A stretch of 64,000 nucleotides of DNA from VXNE01 sp963668365 (GTDB taxonomy: Bacteria; Pseudomonadota; Gammaproteobacteria; Pseudomonadales; Azotimanducaceae), in the NCBI GenBank assembly GCA_963668365.1, contig OY764266.1:1550001-1614000 (forward strand), given 5' to 3'. Positions 62,068 to 64,000 of this stretch are shown here, piece after piece; within the stretch, counting starts at the first letter, position 1; every line of letters starts with the position of its first letter. The notes under the pieces are model-generated. The model made no database searches and was not told the DNA's origin. It was given only the letters and a program-made list of their open reading frames with translations. Position numbers and translations under genes: made by a program.

Positions 62068-63323
62068 TGCCCGCTTCCGCCAGCGCGAGCCGGGGACTGT
62101 TCGCGGTCGTCGCGTGGCGGAACCTCTGGCGCAATCCGCGCCGCACATGGCTCACCGCCGGTGGCATCGCTTTTGCGACGGCGCTGGTCGTGTTCTTCTC
62201 GTCCTTTCAGGTCGGCAGCTACGACGGCATGATCGACATGGCGACGCGCCTCGTCAGCAGCCATATCCAGGTGCAGCATCCGGAATTCCACGACGATCCC
62301 CGCATGCGTTACACGGTGCCCGATGGCATTGCATTGACCGAACGCCTGGCCGGCCTGCCCGGCGTCGCCGGAGCCGCGCCGCGCGCAGAGGCGTTCGCCC
62401 TGCTGTCCACCGAGGAGCGCAGTTTCGGCGGCCTGGTGCTTGGCGTGGATCCCGACCGCGAACCGCAGGTGTCCGATCTGTCGAAGGCACTGGCGCAGGG
62501 CGAATACCTGCCGGGACCCGACGATGCCTTTATCGGCGTCGCGCTTGCCCGCAACCTCGACATCGCGATCGACGACGAAATCCTCGTGCTCGGCACCGCC
62601 AGGGAAGGCAGCGTCGGCGCCCTCGCCCTCCGGGTGGGCGGGATATTCAGTACCGGGCACGAGGACACCGACCGCTCGCTCATCCTCGTGCCCCTGAGAA
62701 CGCTGCAGGAGGGTTTCGACCTGGGCGACGAAGTCCACCGGATCCTGGTGGCGGCGGATTCGATCAGCGACATCGACGACGTGGCGGGACGCATCGAACT
62801 CGCGCTCGGCGAGGGCTATCGCGCGCTCAAGTGGAACGAACTGATGCCGGAGATCGAGCAGGGCATACAGATCGACTGGGTCAGCGCGCAGTTGATGTAC
62901 TGGCTGCTCCTGATCCTGGTGGCGTTCGCCATCGTCAACACGCTCATGATGACCGTCTTCGAGCGCACCCGGGAGTTCGGCATGCTGCTGGCCATCGGCA
63001 TGCGCCCCGCATCGATCATGGGCATGCTGCAGGTCGAGGCGATTGCCATGTGGGCCATCGGCGCGAGCATCGGCCTTGCCATAGCGCTGAGCGTGATCGC
63101 CTGGCTGAGCCAGACAGGAATCGCGTTCGGCGAGATAGCCGAGGGAATGGACGAGATTTCGGCCCAGTATTTCATGCCCGAGCGGATGTACCCGGGGTTT
63201 GCAGTCGGGGCCATGGCCATGTCGCCGGCGGTCCTGGGTCTCGCCACCCTCGCCGCCGCATTCGGCACATCGTTGCGATTGCGCAGGATTCGCCCCGTCG
63301 ATGCACTGCGGACGGAGGATTAG
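62067..63323 (+). CDS. FtsX/LolC-type ABC permease
   Basis: A 418-residue permease of the MacB/LolC/FtsX type. One N-terminal transmembrane segment (TWLTAGGIAFATALVVFFSS) is followed by a periplasmic domain of about 230 residues and three C-terminal segments, with the conserved MYWLLLILVAFAIVNTLMMT and FGMLLAIGMRPASI. It ends in RPVDALR, typical of the family. The ATPase partner is presumably beyond the window. Confidence 0.88.
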   Translation: MPASASASRGLFAVVAWRNLWRNPRRTWLTAGGIAFATALVVFFSSFQVGSYDGMIDMATRLVSSHIQVQHPEFHDDPRMRYTVPDGIALTERLAGLPGVAGAAPRAEAFALLSTEERSFGGLVLGVDPDREPQVSDLSKALAQGEYLPGPDDAFIGVALARNLDIAIDDEILVLGTAREGSVGALALRVGGIFSTGHEDTDRSLILVPLRTLQEGFDLGDEVHRILVAADSISDIDDVAGRIELALGEGYRALKWNELMPEIEQGIQIDWVSAQLMYWLLLILVAFAIVNTLMMTVFERTREFGMLLAIGMRPASIMGMLQVEAIAMWAIGASIGLAIALSVIAWLSQTGIAFGEIAEGMDEISAQYFMPERMYPGFAVGAMAMSPAVLGLATLAAAFGTSLRLRRIRPVDALRTED

Positions 63324-63329
63324 CAGCAG

Positions 63330-64000
63330 GTGAAGTTCACGCTGCTCGTGCAACTCAGTTGGCGCAACCTGTGGCGCCACCGGCGTCGCACGTTGATCCT
63401 GATCACGACCATCTGTGTTGCCGTCGGCTCGGTCCTGGTCCTCAATGCGCTGCTGCGCGGCATGCAGATGAGCATGGTCGAGACCGCGATAGACAACCTC
63501 AACGGCCATTTCAAGGTCGTAGCACCCGGCTATCTCGACGATCCGGGCATCAAGAAGAGTTTCAGCTTCGAACCATCCGGCCATCCTGAATTGGCCTCCT
63601 ACGGCATCCGCGGCTGGACGTCCCGCGTGCGCGTGCCCGCGGTGATCAGGAGCGAGCGCGAAACCAGGGGGGTGCAGTTCGTCGGCGTCGTCCCGGGCAG
63701 CGAGGACATTTCCTTCCTCGGTGATGTCGAGATTGACGGAGAGTACCTGTCGGGCTCCGACGACAGGCGCATCCTCGTCGGCCACGCCCTTGCGCAACAA
63801 TTGGAAACCGGCGTCGGCCGGCGCGTCGTGTTGATCACGCAAGGTGTCGATGGCGGCAACCGGGAGTCCGGCTACCGCATCGCGGGTGTTTACGACGCCG
63901 TCGGCACGGGGATCGAAAAGGCGTTCGTGTTCACCGGCATCACTAGCCTGCAGGAATTGCTCGCCATCGATGCCGTGACCGAGGTGTCCGTACGATTGAC
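63330..64000 (+). CDS. Second FtsX/LolC-type ABC permease (3' end cut)
   Basis: A frame starting at GTG 63330, six bases after the previous stop. The N-terminus, SWRNLWRHRRRTLILITT, repeats that of the gene upstream, followed by VGSVLVLNALLRG and a periplasmic domain. It runs off the window end and would form the second half of a two-permease transporter, as in LolCE. Confidence 0.85.
   Translation, partial: MKFTLLVQLSWRNLWRHRRRTLILITTICVAVGSVLVLNALLRGMQMSMVETAIDNLNGHFKVVAPGYLDDPGIKKSFSFEPSGHPELASYGIRGWTSRVRVPAVIRSERETRGVQFVGVVPGSEDISFLGDVEIDGEYLSGSDDRRILVGHALAQQLETGVGRRVVLITQGVDGGNRESGYRIAGVYDAVGTGIEKAFVFTGITSLQELLAIDAVTEVSVRL

Noticed and set aside
61860..63842. A 660-codon open frame on the minus strand
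   Set aside because: It is antisense to the two FtsX-type permeases and has shadow-type composition.
1..64000. CRISPR array, rRNA or tRNA genes
   Set aside because: No regularly spaced direct repeats and no rRNA or tRNA signature were found by reading; a covariance-model search was not possible.

Overview
The window is GC-rich, densely coded DNA from a Gram-negative bacterium, most likely a gammaproteobacterium. Two conserved blocks support this: miaB-phoH-ybeY-lnt-leuS-lptE-holA (52.4 to 44.0 kb, minus strand) and aroQ-prmA-DUF3426 (15.6 to 13.7 kb, minus strand), with purH-purD as a third housekeeping pair. Lnt and LptE imply an outer membrane. Frequent Fe(II)/2-oxoglutarate dioxygenases, a sulfatase, an epoxide hydrolase and many toxin-antitoxin modules recall genomes of uncultured marine or host-associated gammaproteobacteria. 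That last point is inference. No rRNA, tRNA or CRISPR array was seen.

Layout. 0-5.7 kb: 3' end of an RHS-type protein, dimeric dUTPase, a small ClpX-type zinc-finger gene and partner, a DUF3179 protein and a decayed IS1634-like element. 5.7-9.5 kb: a cyclic-nucleotide-binding-fold protein, purD and purH. 9.6-10.3 kb: phd-doc with a frameshifted antitoxin. 10.3-19.6 kb: NatAB-like exporter with a TAP-like hydrolase, then DUF3426, prmA, aroQ, and an apparent cobS-cobT-vsr-nudix operon. 19.8-22.7 kb: a graveyard of a truncated JAB protein, at least three integrase fragments, an intact hicBA pair and a trypsin-like pseudogene. 23.2-26.1 kb: isovaleryl-CoA dehydrogenase and hipBA.

26.2-41.2 kb is accessory metabolism. 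It holds otnK-otnC followed by two cyclase-family paralogs, a PhyH dioxygenase fused to HEAT-like repeats, a sulfatase with an ankyrin lipoprotein, a TauD/TfdA dioxygenase, and a 1117-residue ABC-permease / peptidase-like / golvesin-like fusion. A Phd-PIN module, an epoxide hydrolase and an enolase-superfamily enzyme follow. 41.3-43.9 kb carries a PIF1-like helicase with a WYL-like tail and a two-gene operon of a winged-helix protein and a PIN nuclease, which is a candidate non-standard toxin-antitoxin pair.

44-52.4 kb is the conserved core block. 52.6-64 kb has a lone PotB-like permease, an NhaC-type antiporter pseudogene, an AbrB-type antitoxin with a PIN toxin, an SDR reductase, a NUDIX hydrolase, an SGNH hydrolase translationally coupled to a YejA-like binding protein, and a LolA-like protein followed by two FtsX-type permeases, the second cut by the window edge. 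Intact metabolic genes alternate with patches of decay, and toxin-antitoxin modules sit mainly at those decayed junctions.
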